A stretch of 64,000 nucleotides of DNA from Chrysopilus asiliformis (lineage: Eukaryota; Arthropoda; Insecta; Diptera; Rhagionidae). Made by a program: the position numbers and the translations under genes. This document shows, in pieces, positions 53,454 through 63,873 of this stretch. The notes under the pieces are model-generated. The model was given only the letters and a program-made list of their open reading frames with translations. It had not been told where the DNA came from and did not search any database. The stretch is from NCBI GenBank assembly GCA_964034945.1, contig OZ035961.1, positions 72,392,322-72,456,321 of the forward strand, given 5' to 3'. Position 1 is the stretch's first letter, and the number at the start of each line of letters is the position of its first letter.

Positions 53454-53836
53454 TTAGCGGCACATCAAATCTGGACTTGAACTGAAGACAAAGTTAATTT
53501 TTTCAACAATTCTTTTTTCTAACCGTCTTATTTCGAAAACTACCTTCCGATGACCAGACCCCAGTTTTATCACTGCAGTTAACCCGGCCTTTACACGAGA
53601 CTGTAAAGTCCGTCAGTAGCATGGTACTTACAAACTAAGGTAATATATTCCGAGTTTCCAAAATGGTATTCTACTGCGCATGACGTCACGTGAATCACTC
53701 ATTTTGTCACTCATTTTATCACTCATTTTGACAGCTCGCTCATTTTGTATAGAAAATTTGCGTTGTGCGTATGAAAGTCTGTGTTTTTTATAGTATTATT
53801 GCATTAAAACTCAACATTATTGAAAAAATAAACGAG

Positions 53837-55369
53837 ATGGCTATTTGCTCGGTTTTTGGTTGTGAAACGGACAATAATAAGCGTCGAAAAAAACTGCGGA
53901 AGTTAGTGAAGTAAGACTTTTCAGGTTTCCAAAAGACCAAAAAGTAGCTAAAGTATGGATAGTAAAATATCGAAGAAAGGATAAAATAAACCCTAGTACG
54001 GTGTATATGTGCTCAAGATATTTTACTGCAGATCAGTATATACGGAATTTGCAACACGAGCTACTGAAATATTCTCCGAGCAGCAATTCTGAAGCGAAGT
54101 GATAGCGTGTGATTACACGAAGATTCACTTTGAGGCGGTACGTCTTTCCTCATTTTGTTGCCGTGTGCACACGGTTCGCCTTTTTCATTCGCTAAAATCT
54201 TTCGCCTTTTTGACGTTAAGACATTGGGATGAGAATAATCTCAAAATTTAACCGAGTTGTGAAATGATTGCAGTGAAATTTGTTAAATTTAATGAAAATA
54301 TGGATCATATATGGATCATATAATAATTGCAGTGACAAGTTTATTATATGCTTCATCAGCAGCGGCTCTATTTTTATGCCAAAATGAAGAAAACAAAAAT
54401 AAGCAGAAACGTTTTGTAGCTAGCACCGAGGCAACATCAATTGCCACAATAGAAACTGCCAATAATAGAAGAATAAGGACTGGTAATTTGTTATGGCATT
54501 TACCCTTTCCTACCTACCTGAAAAATAAAACTACCTGCAATTGGGATTTCATTATTTGCATTCAATTTTTGTTTGTTTGGGATATGTTTACGAGTCGGTG
54601 GCTAAGCACCGACTGACTCGATGAAATTACGCACACAGAAAGACACAGGTTTCAACGACCAGACTCAAAAACCGGTTTGCAACCGATAATTTTAAGTGAA
54701 TCTAAACTTCGTTCGCTCTTTTTGGTTTCCCTCCCCACTGCGTCCCTCACCCTCACGAATGGCGTGCCGCCTCAAAGTGAATCTTTGTGTAGACAGGCAC
54801 ATAGACGCGAGAAGAAGGATCGTCAAGATTTAATTGAGGAACTATTGTTTGATGATCAGACACCAACAGTTAATAACCAGAATGTCGTCAGAACATTCGA
54901 AGATAAATCATGTAATACTGAACTATGGAAGTAAGTAATTTCATATGGTGATTATAATTTTCCGCCACTCTAATAAAATCTCTAATATTTTCAGGTGCTG
55001 TGATCACATTTGCTTCACTTCAACTGAGGTAGAAGTTTTGGAAAGAAAAATTTCAACTTTGGAAGCAGAGAACTGCAGATTGAAGGAGGAAAATTGGAAA
55101 TTGTTGCATGAAAATAATGCAGTTGGTTACAAAAAATAGACAAAGTATTCAACACATTCAATAATGAAAATGATGAAACCAACTCGTTGAAACCATCCCT
55201 AAACTATATACAAACATTAATGTCTGTTGTAAATAGCTCAATGTCAGATGTAGATATAATTGAAATATTTTTGCGATGTAAAATGTGTTTTAGAATAAGA
55301 ATTGGAAATCAAAAATTAAGGGAAAAACGTTCAAGTTTAAAAAGAAAAATAAATAAAACTTGCAATTAA
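53837..55369 (+). pseudogene. THAP domain and coiled-coil protein of P-like element
   Basis: THAP part: MAICSVFGCETDNNKRRKK, then after a one-base frame change LFRFPKDQKVAKVWIVKYRR and TVYMCSRYFTADQY. The zinc ligands C-x4-C and the third Cys are seen, but the usual C-x2-H His is Tyr. After the nested MITE: REKKDRQDLIEELL, DKSCNTELWK, an intron with GTAAGT and TATTTTCAG borders (54930-54993), then CCDHICFT and a coiled coil (VLERKISTLEAENCRLKEEN). After another frame change it ends LREKRSSLKRKINKTCN at 55369. THAP domains bind element DNA. Confidence 0.8.
54116..54789. mobile_element. MITE inside THAP gene, TIR CACGAAGATTCACTTTGAGG
   Basis: Ends match over about 26 bp with two changes; flanks TA on both sides (54114-54115, 54790-54791). 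It contains the frame MDHIIIAVTSLLYASSAAAL (from 54311), followed by basic residues and a possible donor, in the style of a Harbinger N-terminal exon. Confidence 0.75.
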
Positions 55370-55667
55370 ATTCATTAAATGGTTTTTATTTAATTTTTTT
55401 CAATCTACAGCTATAAAATCAACTAGAACACCATTTACACCTTATTTTATTGGTCAAGAAAGTAATTTCAATAGCTTTTCTTATGTAGATAATACAAAAG
55501 TGTGATTCACGTGACGTCACAATGAAAGAAAGAGAGGGAATGAAACATGCGCAATATATTACCTTAGTTTGTAAGTACAATGTGTCAGTAGCACAGACTC
55601 CAAATGTCAAATTACTGACAATGAATTAGAAGACATTTAGCGAACTGGTAGTCATTTCATTTTCAAA

Positions 55668-56083
55668 ATGACTTCGATGGTAACAGATGCTGCGAGTATA
55701 TTGCTGTTGCAAGTTTTAGAAGATATTGAAAAGGATAAGAAAAGGGAAAATAGATGTTTTAGTTCATAGCAAATATATGTATCACGAACAGTTTTGTATT
55801 TAATTGAATATTAAAAAACAGGAAAAGGCAATTTTGGGTGAACCCATTTTTGTGTAGAAGAGTGGATTTTGACCTTGAAAGTCAATTGCTTGCGGATCTC
55901 TTGTACACTGACATGCAACAAACGAATTTCACAAGACTCCCGTACAAAAAATTTTGCGAGATACACGATTCACCTCAAATTTTTCATTTTCCGCCATCTT
56001 CAAAGTCTGAAATGTCAAATTACTGGCATGTCTGTACTGACTACAAAAAATATCTGTCAGTACAGACTTGTCAGTGCCAGTAA
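55668..56083 (+). pseudogene. Harbinger transposase N-terminal exons
   Basis: Frame 1 (55668-55769) reads MTSMVTDAASILLLQVLEDI then a charged KDKKRENR. After an AT-rich gap with an acceptor-like AAAAACAG at 55821, frame 2 reads KRQFWVNPFLCRRVDFDLES, QLLADLLYTDMQQTNFTRLP and YKKFCEIHD. The RxFWVxP motif and the following helices are the conserved opening of Harbinger transposases. The DDE domain is missing. The second part is copied at 58067-58328 by the tandem duplication. Confidence 0.65.
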
Positions 56084-56559
56084 GCATTTACACGAGACTA
56101 TGTCAGCGACTGTGTCAGCTCTACTGTCGCGTGTAAAGGCCGTGTAAGATGCAGCAAGACGAAATTAGTGAGCCCACATATAATAGAGTGGCCAGGTGCA
56201 TTCGAAGTGGAGTATTCGTCTGAATACGAAACTGTAAGTGGACTCTTCGACACGCATATGTTAATGTATTACAGACTGTATTACTATTACTAGTTGTTAT
56301 TGACTATGATTAGATGCAGCCACACTAAACTTCCATACTGAACTTCCACACTGAACCTCTCGTCAGCGCCGGCTCTATGGTTCTATGCGCACTATGCAAG
56401 TTTTTTTTTGCGCCCTTTTTGTTTGAATTTAAAAAAAAAGTGTACATATGGGAGATAAGTAAATAAATTTAAAGGCACAAAACTTTTTATGTAAAATAAT
56501 TCATACAAATAAAATAATTACAAGTTCAACGAATTATAATAGTTCAACATAAAGTATAA

Positions 56560-57103
56560 AACATAACAAAAGCTATAATTGCCAATCTGGCAATTATTGA
56601 AAACCGTATGGTGATTTAAGTGAACAGCGAACAGTTGTATCAAAATTCCACTTTGAAGTTAAACTTTCCAATAAGATTTTTTAAAATTTATTCCAATCGG
56701 ATTTTGATGTATGGAAGTTTTATGTAGAATCATATCCTAAAAAACTTTTGTTCTTGGACTTTTTTGATAAGATGCACCGTTTTTGAGATATTCGCAAAAA
56801 ACGATTTCGTTCGTATGGGGGGTACCCCCCTAATGGTTAATTTTTACCCATTAACGAACTTAGCCTCGCATTTTACGAAAAACCGATCTGCGCAAAATTT
56901 CAAGTCTCTAGCTCAATCCGTGCGCCCGCAATCCGCGCCACAGACAGACGGACAGACGGACGGACATGCAAAATTCAACTTTTTTTATCATTCTAAACGC
57001 ACTGGTGTAATTCATTTTTATGTGTGATAACGGGATCTTGGCGTTACAAACGGTAAGGCAAATCTAATATACCCTTTGGTTTCATCAAACGGGTATAAAA
57101 AAG
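56560..57103 (-). mobile_element. DINE-1-like copy
   Basis: Minus orientation; hairpin TTGCCAATCTGGCAA near 56580, microsatellite near 56945, 5' end at 57100 with one changed subterminal repeat (CATCAAACGGGT). Nested in the hAT element. Confidence 0.8.
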
Positions 57104-57128
57104 TTAACGATTTTATTTATTTAAGTTT

Positions 57129-57371
57129 CTAAAATTTTACTTTTCTGGCTTTTAAGTTTGCGATTTCATTAGTGTCGATTTTTTCACAAATATCTCTTTC
57201 AATTGCTATCATCAATAGCCCTACCAATCGCTCCTGCGAAATACTTGATCTCAGATAATTTTTAATAATTTTTAATTTCGAAAATGATCTCTCACCACTT
57301 GCAACTGAAACTGGAAGACTCAAAAATATTCGTAAAGCAACAGTTACGTTCACGAATATATTTTCTAGCAA
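57129..57371 (-). pseudogene. hAT transposase dimerisation-domain fragment
   Basis: Reads ALRIFLSLPVSVASGERSFS, KLKIIKNYLRSSISQERLVG and LLMIAIERDIC, the conserved C-terminal block of hAT transposases in the zinc-finger MYM-like subgroup. The rest of the transposase is missing. An identical copy is at 59373-59615. Confidence 0.9.
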
Positions 57372-57426
57372 ATTCGAATAAAATATAGATCACAAAAAAT
57401 ATTTGAATTTGTATTTAGTTTTCAAA

Positions 57427-57951
57427 TATTTTTATACCCGTATGGTGAAACCAAAGGGTATATTAACTTTGCCTTACCGTTTGTAACGCCAATATCCCGT
57501 GATCGCATAAAAAAATGAATTACACCAGTGTGTTTAGAATCATAAAAATAATTAATTTCTGCATGTCCGTCCGTCTGTCCGTCTGTCTGTCCGTCTGTCT
57601 GTCCGTCTGTCCGTCTGTCTGTGGCGCGGATTGCGGGCGCACGGATTGAGCTACAGACTTGAAATTTTGCACAGGTCCGTTTTTGGTAAAATGCAAGGCT
57701 AAGTTCGTTAATGGGCAAAAATGGACCATTAGGGGGGGTACCCCCCATACGAACGAAATCGTTTTTTGTGAATATCTCAAAAACGGTACATCTTATCAAA
57801 AAAGTTCAAGAACAAAAGTTATTTAGAATATGATTCTACATAAAACTCCCATACATCAAAATCCTATTGGAAAATTTTTTAAAAAATCTTATTGGAAAGT
57901 TTGACTTCAAAGTGGAATTTTGGTACAACTGTTCGAATTTTGATACGAATA
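57427..57951 (+). mobile_element. DINE-1-like copy, 3' truncated
   Basis: 5' subterminal repeat, microsatellite (57560-57625) and core present; cut at the duplication junction before the 3' subterminal repeat and hairpin. Confidence 0.8.
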
Positions 57952-58066
57952 TTGCAAGTTTTAGAAGATATTGAAAAGGATAAGAAAAGGGAAAATAGAT
58001 GTTTTAGTTCATAGCAAATATATGTATCACGAACAGTTTTGTATTTAATTGAATATTAAAAAACAG

Positions 58067-58328
58067 GAAAAGGCAATTTTGGGTGAACCCATTTTTGTGT
58101 AGAAGAGTGGATTTTGACCTTGAAAGTCAATTGCTTGCGGATCTCTTGTACACTGACATGCAACAAACGAATTTCACAAGACTCCCGTACAAAAAATTTT
58201 GCGAGATACACGATTCACCTCAAATTTTTCATTTTCCGCCATCTTCAAAGTCTGAAATGTCAAATTACTGGCATGTCTGTACTGACTACAAAAAATATCT
58301 GTCAGTACAGACTTGTCAGTGCCAGTAA
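58067..58328 (+). pseudogene. Harbinger transposase N-terminal exon, duplicated copy
   Basis: Same frame as 55822-56083 (KRQFWVNPFLCRRVDFDLES ...), present because of the tandem duplication. The first exon start lies outside the duplicated unit. Confidence 0.6.
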
Positions 58329-58803
58329 GCATTTACACGAGACTATGTCAGCGACTGTGTCAGCTCTACTGTCGCGTGTAAAGGCCGTGTAAGATGCAGC
58401 AAGACGAAATTAGTGAGCCCACATATAATAGAGTGGCCAGGTGCATTCGAAGTGGAGTATTCGTCTGAATACGAAACTGTAAGTGGACTCTTCGACACGC
58501 ACTTGTTAATGTATTACAGACTGTATTACTATTACTAGTTGTTATTGACTATGATTAGATGCAGTCACACTAAACTTCCATACTGAACTTCCACACTGAA
58601 CCTCTCGTCAGCGCCGGCTCTATGGTTCTATGCGCACTATGCAAGTTTTTTTTGCGCCCTTTTTGTTTGAATTTAAAAAAAAAGTGTACATATGGGAGAT
58701 AAGTAAATAAATTTAAAGGCACAAAACTTTTTATGTAAAATAATTCATACAAATAAAATAATTACAAGTTCAACGAATTATAATAGTTCAACATAAAGTA
58801 TAA

Positions 58804-59347
58804 AACATAACAAAAGCTATAATTGCCAATCTGGCAATTATTGAAAACCGTATGGTGATTTAAGTGAACAGCGAACAGTTGTATCAAAATTCCACTTTGA
58901 AGTTAAACTTTCCAATAAGATTTTTTAAAATTTATTCCAATCGGATTTTGATGTATGGAAGTTTTATGTAGAATCATATCCTAAAAAACTTTTGTTCTTG
59001 GACTTTTTTGATAAGATGCACCGTTTTTGAGATATTCGCAAAAAACGATTTCGTTCGTATGGGGGGTACCCCCCTAATGGTTAATTTTTACCCATTAACG
59101 AACTTAGCCTCGCATTTTACGAAAAACCGATCTGCGCAAAATTTCAAGTCTCTAGCTCAATCCGTGCGCCCGCAATCCGCGCCACAGACAGACGGACAGA
59201 CGGACGGACATGCAAAATTCAACTTTTTTTATCATTCTAAACGCACTGGTGTAATTCATTTTTGTGTGTGATAACGGGATCTTGGCGTTACAAACGGTAA
59301 GGCAAATCTAATATACCCTTTGGTTTCACCAAACGGGTATAAAAAAG
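58804..59347 (-). mobile_element. DINE-1-like copy
   Basis: Duplicate of 56560-57103 with only a few base differences. Confidence 0.8.
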
Positions 59348-59372
59348 TTAACGATTTTATTTATTTAAGTTT

Positions 59373-59615
59373 CTAAAATTTTACTTTTCTGGCTTTTAAG
59401 TTTGCGATTTCATTAGTGTCGATTTTTTCACAAATATCTCTTTCAATTGCTATCATCAATAGCCCTACCAATCGCTCCTGCGAAATACTTGATCTCAGAT
59501 AATTTTTAATAATTTTTAATTTCGAAAATGATCTCTCACCACTTGCAACTGAAACTGGAAGACTCAAAAATATTCGTAAAGCAACAGTTACGTTCACGAA
59601 TATATTTTCTAGCAA
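59373..59615 (-). pseudogene. hAT dimerisation-domain fragment, duplicated copy
   Basis: Identical in reading to 57129-57371. It is the only transposase part left in the hAT element 58609-60413, so the element must be mobilised in trans, if at all. Confidence 0.9.
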
Positions 59616-59670
59616 ATTCGAATAAAATATAGATCACAAAAAATATTTGAATTTGTATTTAGTTTTCAAA

Positions 59671-60252
59671 TATTTTTATACCCGTATGGTGAAACCAAAG
59701 GGTATATTAACTTTGCCTTACCGTTTGTAACGCCAATATCCCGTGATCGCATAAAAAAATGAATTACACCAGTGTGTTTAGAATCATAAAAATAATTAAT
59801 TTCTGCATGTCCGTCCGTCTGTCCGTCTGTCTGTCCGTCTGTCTGTCCGTCTGTCCGTCTGTCTGTGGCGCGGATTGCGGGCGCACGGATTGAGCTACAG
59901 ACTTGAAATTTTGCACAGGTCCGTTTTTGGTAAAATGCAAGGCTAAGTTCGTTAATGGGCAAAAATGGACCATTAGGGGGGGTACCCCCCATACGAACGA
60001 AATCGTTTTTTGTGAATATCTCAAAAACGGTACATCTTATCAAAAAAGTTCAAGAACAAAAGTTATTTAGAATATGATTCTACATAAAACTCCCATACAT
60101 CAAAATCCGATTGGAAAATTTTTTAAAAAATCTTATTGGAAAGTTTGACTTCAAAGTGGAATTTTGGTACAACTGTTCGAATTTTGATACGAATATCACC
60201 ATACGGGTCTCCAATGATTGCCAGATTGGCAATTATAGCTTTTGTTATGTTT
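59671..60252 (+). mobile_element. DINE-1-like copy, complete
   Basis: 5' ACCCGTATGGTGA at 59680-59692, 3' inverse TCACCATACGGGT at about 60196-60208, hairpin ATTGCCAGATTGGCAAT at about 60217-60233, microsatellite 59810-59868. Confidence 0.85.
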
Positions 60253-60575
60253 TTTAATAAATTAAACACAGAAATTTTTTTTGAAAAATTTTTGTTTACA
60301 TAAATATAAAAAATGAAAAATATATAATTATTTAAATCGAAAGAGGAAAGGCGCCCTTTAGATCGGCGCCCCCATGCCTTGCATGGTCTGCATATTAGGT
60401 TGAGCCGGGCCTGCCTCTCGTGATTACACAGGTTGAGCTGAACCCAAACGAAAATGAAACGAATGGAAATTGGGCAATTTTGTTTTTAATTTCGTGTTTG
60501 TGAGAAGCTGTCAAATATCAGTGAAATCAGGAAGTGACCAAAAGTAATGCAAAAATTCCAATTATAAATAAATTT

Positions 60576-60821
60576 TTAAAAATTATGTGTTGTTTCTAGT
60601 GAACCAACAAATGAAAGAAAAACTCTTGGCTTCTTTTTCCTTAAATATTGCGATTTCAAGTTTTCTATTTTTGATTGAATGTCTTTCATTGCTGTCCCGA
60701 ACCGTTTTTCGCACAATTGAGAGCACACTTCTTGCAGGAACGAAGTACGCTTACTTATATTCCTATAGTCAGGGTTTTGAATGTTATATAAACCGGGGTG
60801 TTGCTCGTATGCTTCAATCAA
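60576..60821 (-). pseudogene. MADF-domain exon fragment
   Basis: Reads LIEAYEQHPGLYNIQNPDYR, NISKRTSFLQEVCSQLCEKR and FGTAMKDIQSKIENLKSQYL. The LIxAYxxHPxLYxxxxPDYxN start, central WxEI-like helix (here FLQEV) and final LKxQYxRE helix are diagnostic of MADF (Myb/SANT-like) DNA-binding domains. These occur in insect Adf-1-like proteins and in the accessory gene of Harbinger elements. A stop lies just upstream, so a further exon or a lost start is implied. Which origin applies cannot be told here. Confidence 0.75.
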
Positions 60822-60899
60822 AGCCGTTTATCTCGCATGCCCATTCCAGTTTGGTAACACTAAATTAGTCAAGTGACCAAATAAGTTACGGTATATGCC

Positions 60900-61144
60900 G
60901 GAGAGCATTCAAAATATGTTTATCTGTCATTGTCTGTTAAATCAAACTGGAAATATTTGTCTCTGCTTATAACCAACGTTCTTTGGCCACCGCGATTTTT
61001 TTTAATTGACATTTGATTTTAAAAAGGTAGAAATTCTGCACGAAGTTACGAAGACACAAAAGATGAAGTTAGGTTTCATACAACTAGTCGAGGACCGTGT
61101 TTATCTCAAAGTACCAACTCGGTGAAATCACTAATTTGGTCTCG
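60900..61144. other. Unassigned stretch
   Basis: Nothing recognised between the MADF exon and the P-like terminus. Confidence 0.3.
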
Positions 61145-61754
61145 AGGTATACAACCACGGTATACAAATAGAAGGTAATATCTTCCGAGTGTCCAAAATG
61201 GTATTCTACTGCGCATGTACGTCACGTGAATTACACATTTTTGACAGCTGGGCCATTTTGTATGGAAATTTTTTGTTGTTCGGACGAAGTTCGGTGTTTT
61301 TTTAATATTTGTGTTTTAAAACTTGACTTGATATAAAAAAAAACGATAATGGCTATTTGTTCGGTGTTTGGTTGTGGCACAGACAATAATAAGCATAGAA
61401 AAAAACCGCAGAAATCAGTCTAGTGAAACTTTTTAGATTTCCAAAAGACCCAAAAGTAGCCAAAAGAAAATTTGAAGCACAAGCTACTAAATTATTCTCC
61501 CAGGAACTCGAAGAAGTTGAAATCTGATGCCATCCCAACCGAAAATCTCCCATAAAGTTTCATTTCAGCTCCACAAACGGCGTCAACATCAAAACGAGCA
61601 AAAAGAGCTCAAAGAAAGGAGCGCCAGGATATTGTTGCAGACCTTTTGGCATTAAATGATTTAAGTGAAACTGAACCCATAAATGGACTTGAAAATACGA
61701 ACATAAGTGCTGTTACACAAATAACAACAAAGGAAGAAAAATCATGTAACACTG

Positions 61755-63873
61755 TGTTACCAGGCCGGCCAATACAATGTGGACTGGGACCGACAACATA
61801 ATTTGGGGCATACTTAACTGTACCTGGATTACAGTAGCCCCGAAGCCAGCCTGTTTATCCCTCGGGCTCTGGCATGCTTGCGCGGACCTGGACTTAGCTC
61901 GTCGGTGGGGTGGATCTTGGCCGTTGGGACAAACAGAAGGTAAACGGATTTACATGCCGAATTGGGGTTCTCGGAAAATTAGAATAAATGTGTTTATCAT
62001 TAACAAAGAAAACGGAAACTATAATTTAAGACAGGAAAGTAAATTTATGGGGAAATATATGCTGTCATAAGGACAACATATGAAGTTTGAAAGAATAATA
62101 AACTATTAAGCTTCATCCTACGTTTCTGCTACTCCCATGCTCACTGACTTCAATCAACCCCCCCAAATAGGGACGAAACCTACGACATGATCTCGTTAAT
62201 CAACCCACAACAACGGTCTGGTCGCAGTGTTAAAAACCCTTCCATGTTCGACGAAGACGAACTAGAAATCAAACGCAAGATCAAAAATAAACATCGACGA
62301 AATAAAAAAAAAACATTCATATGCCCCTTTTTACAATTTTATATTTTTCTTAAATTTCCTCGAAAAGGTATTGTTCGCGATCTTCAAAGAAAACAAAGTA
62401 ATAAATTAACTCAAAAAAAAATTCGAATAAATGTTCGTTGTACGATACAATATTTAAAATAATCAAATCGAAAATTTCATTCACAACAACAAAAAAAAAT
62501 TCTATGTGGCAAGACCTTTTTTTATCAACTTTAAGATTAGTTGCATATCCGTAGGCGTTTCAAATATTTGCACTGACCTTTCCTTTTACTCGTTCTTAAA
62601 TTTCTTTTCACCTTTCTTCTTTTCTTATTTCCTTTTTTTTATGTAATTAGAAATCAAATAAAATGACTTACAATTTTGTCTGAATCTTCTTCTCGGCTAT
62701 TCAAACTGCGTCCACCCGTCGACCATGTGCACACCGTCGACGATGATTCGCTAAAAGCTTTTTTAATTTAAAAAAAAAAAAAAAATCAAATTAAGTGAAA
62801 AGAAAATTGTTGCTAATAGATTTTTTTGGATACTTCCCACAAAAAAAACTCTTGCATTCACAAATGAGAAAACACAGCTTTGGATAAATGATGATTTTCA
62901 AATTTAAATTCCGAATATTAGGTGAAATTTCTAGATCCCAAAAGCTCCCTATTTTTCGGCCTCCTCTTCCTCTCTCCGGATAGTGGCTCCACGTGGCGGC
63001 GAGAAGGTTAAGTTTTTCGAATCGGAAATTTCCCCTATAACCTCGCCGATTTGAATTTTAAATTCAATTCAAATTTTCTGATCGTTGATTTTCTTTTCAA
63101 AATGAGTCTATCGTGATGAAATCGAATTTTCTTAAGAATAGGACCAAAGTAGCTCAAAGTAGCTGACGACTAGCATACATTTCGGTAATCAAAACCTATG
63201 AATATTCCTGTTTGCTGTTTGCTAAAGAAAACTGATCTTACTTCTCACTAATGAATTTTGAATTTAATAGGTTTTTACCTGTTTGCTAATCAAAACAAAT
63301 ACAAAACTCTTAGAAAAACGCGAGTTTTCCAAAAACTATAAACTATTTTGCAAAACTAATTCTAGAAACAGTAAAGAGAATTTAAAACGTTTTCATTTTA
63401 CTTTACGCAAGCACTTTTCTCACCTCTAACTTAACATAATGATTTTTAATTAGTATTAATTTTAATTTCTTAAAACGAGGATTCACTTATCCGAGCTAAC
63501 CAGCTAACCGTTCAGTAGCTGACGATAACGACTAGGAGTTAAAATTAGAGAACCGAATACATAAAGGTTCTCTAATTTTAACTCCTAGTCGTTATCGTCA
63601 GCTACTGAACGGTTAGCTCGACGTCGCTATTCTTTTTTCCTCTAAAGCTAGTTAATTTTTTGGAATTTCTGTTCTTCTATTGTTTTAGGGTAATTGAAAG
63701 TCAACCAGCCGGTTTTTTTTTTGAACAGAAGGAATTTACATGTATACATTGCAACCGAATTGTTTTAAAAGGTGATCTGGGCAAACTTTCAACTTACTCC
63801 TTTTTTTATTGAATTTGACATGATTAATCTCGAAAGCTAAACATAAAGAAAATTTTCTAAGTGCCACATAACA
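61755..63873. mobile_element. Putative solo LTR or non-autonomous LTR element, 2119 bp
   Basis: Starts TGTTAC and ends ATAACA (inverse ends), with a 4-bp duplication ACTG (61751-61754, 63874-63877). Comparison with the uninterrupted THAP gene at 54900-54935 shows that everything between is extra. No internal repeated LTR pair was seen, so a solo long LTR is the simplest idea. A short frame at 62187-62330 (RSGRSVKNPSMFDEDELEIK) is protein-like but unassigned. A perfect 52-bp inverted repeat lies at 63503-63617. Confidence 0.6.
63503..63617. repeat. Perfect 52-bp inverted repeat with 11-bp loop
   Basis: Arms 63503-63554 and 63566-63617 are exact inverses (outer bases GCTAACCGTTCAGTAGCTGA); loop GAATACATAAA. 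Part of the arm (GTAGCTGACGA..ACTAG) recurs singly near 63160. It would form a very stable hairpin in RNA or single-stranded DNA. Confidence 0.95.

Larger units (their letters stand above)
51305..53480 (-). repeat. Dispersed repeat family B, copy broken by three MITEs
   Basis: Inverted copy of 12040-12530. The pieces 51305-51682, 52310-52332, 52970-53008 and 53454-53480 align in order with the uninterrupted copy; between them sit 51683-52309, 52333-52969 and 53009-53453. Confidence 0.85.
53620..55583 (+). mobile_element. P-superfamily-like element encoding a THAP protein, ~2 kb
   Basis: Ends CATGGTACTTACAAACTAAG and the near-inverse (GTACAATGT at 55583), perfect over 26 bp from the third base inward; the 8-mer GTCAGTAG flanks both sides (53612-53619, 55584-55591). 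An 8-bp duplication and a CATG start are P-element features. It carries a THAP/coiled-coil gene but no transposase catalytic domain. A MITE (54116-54789) is nested in it. Confidence 0.75.
53578..56150 (+). mobile_element. Harbinger-like element with nested P-like element
   Basis: Ends CGGCCTTTACACGAGAC (from about 53584) and GTCGCGTGTAAAGGCCG (to about 56143) are inverses with one change. The right part carries a Harbinger transposase N-terminal frame (55668-56083). The P-like element 53620-55583 sits near the left end. The target duplication is not certain. Confidence 0.6.
55707..57951. repeat. Tandem duplication, unit 1 (2245 bp)
   Basis: It is followed directly by 57952-60195, which repeats it with fewer than ten single-base differences by eye and one length change in a homopolymer. 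Junction at 57951/57952 (GATACGAATA / TTGCAAGTT). Confidence 0.95.
56364..57951. mobile_element. hAT element, left part, cut by duplication junction
   Basis: Starts CAGCGCCGGCTC next to CCTCTCGT (56356-56363), as in the complete copy at 58609. It contains a DINE-1-like copy (56560-57103), a dimerisation-domain fragment (57129-57371) and part of another DINE-1-like copy (57427-57951). Confidence 0.85.
57952..60195. repeat. Tandem duplication, unit 2 (2244 bp)
   Basis: Repeats 55707-57951. Beyond 60195 the DINE-1-like copy and hAT element run on to their natural ends, while unit 1 is cut at 57951, so unit 2 holds the original right side. Confidence 0.95.
58609..60413. mobile_element. Complete non-autonomous hAT element, 1805 bp
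   Basis: Ends CAGCGCCGGCTC and GAGCCGGGCCTG; a perfect 8-bp duplication CCTCTCGT (58601-58608, 60414-60421). It contains two oppositely oriented DINE-1-like copies (58804-59347 and 59671-60252) and the transposase C-terminal fragment at 59373-59615. Confidence 0.9.

Noticed and set aside
54677..54790. Upstream part of the frame continuing into the THAP gene's REKKDRQD segment
   Set aside because: The first ~38 residues lie in the nested MITE; only the part after 54790 belongs to the THAP gene.
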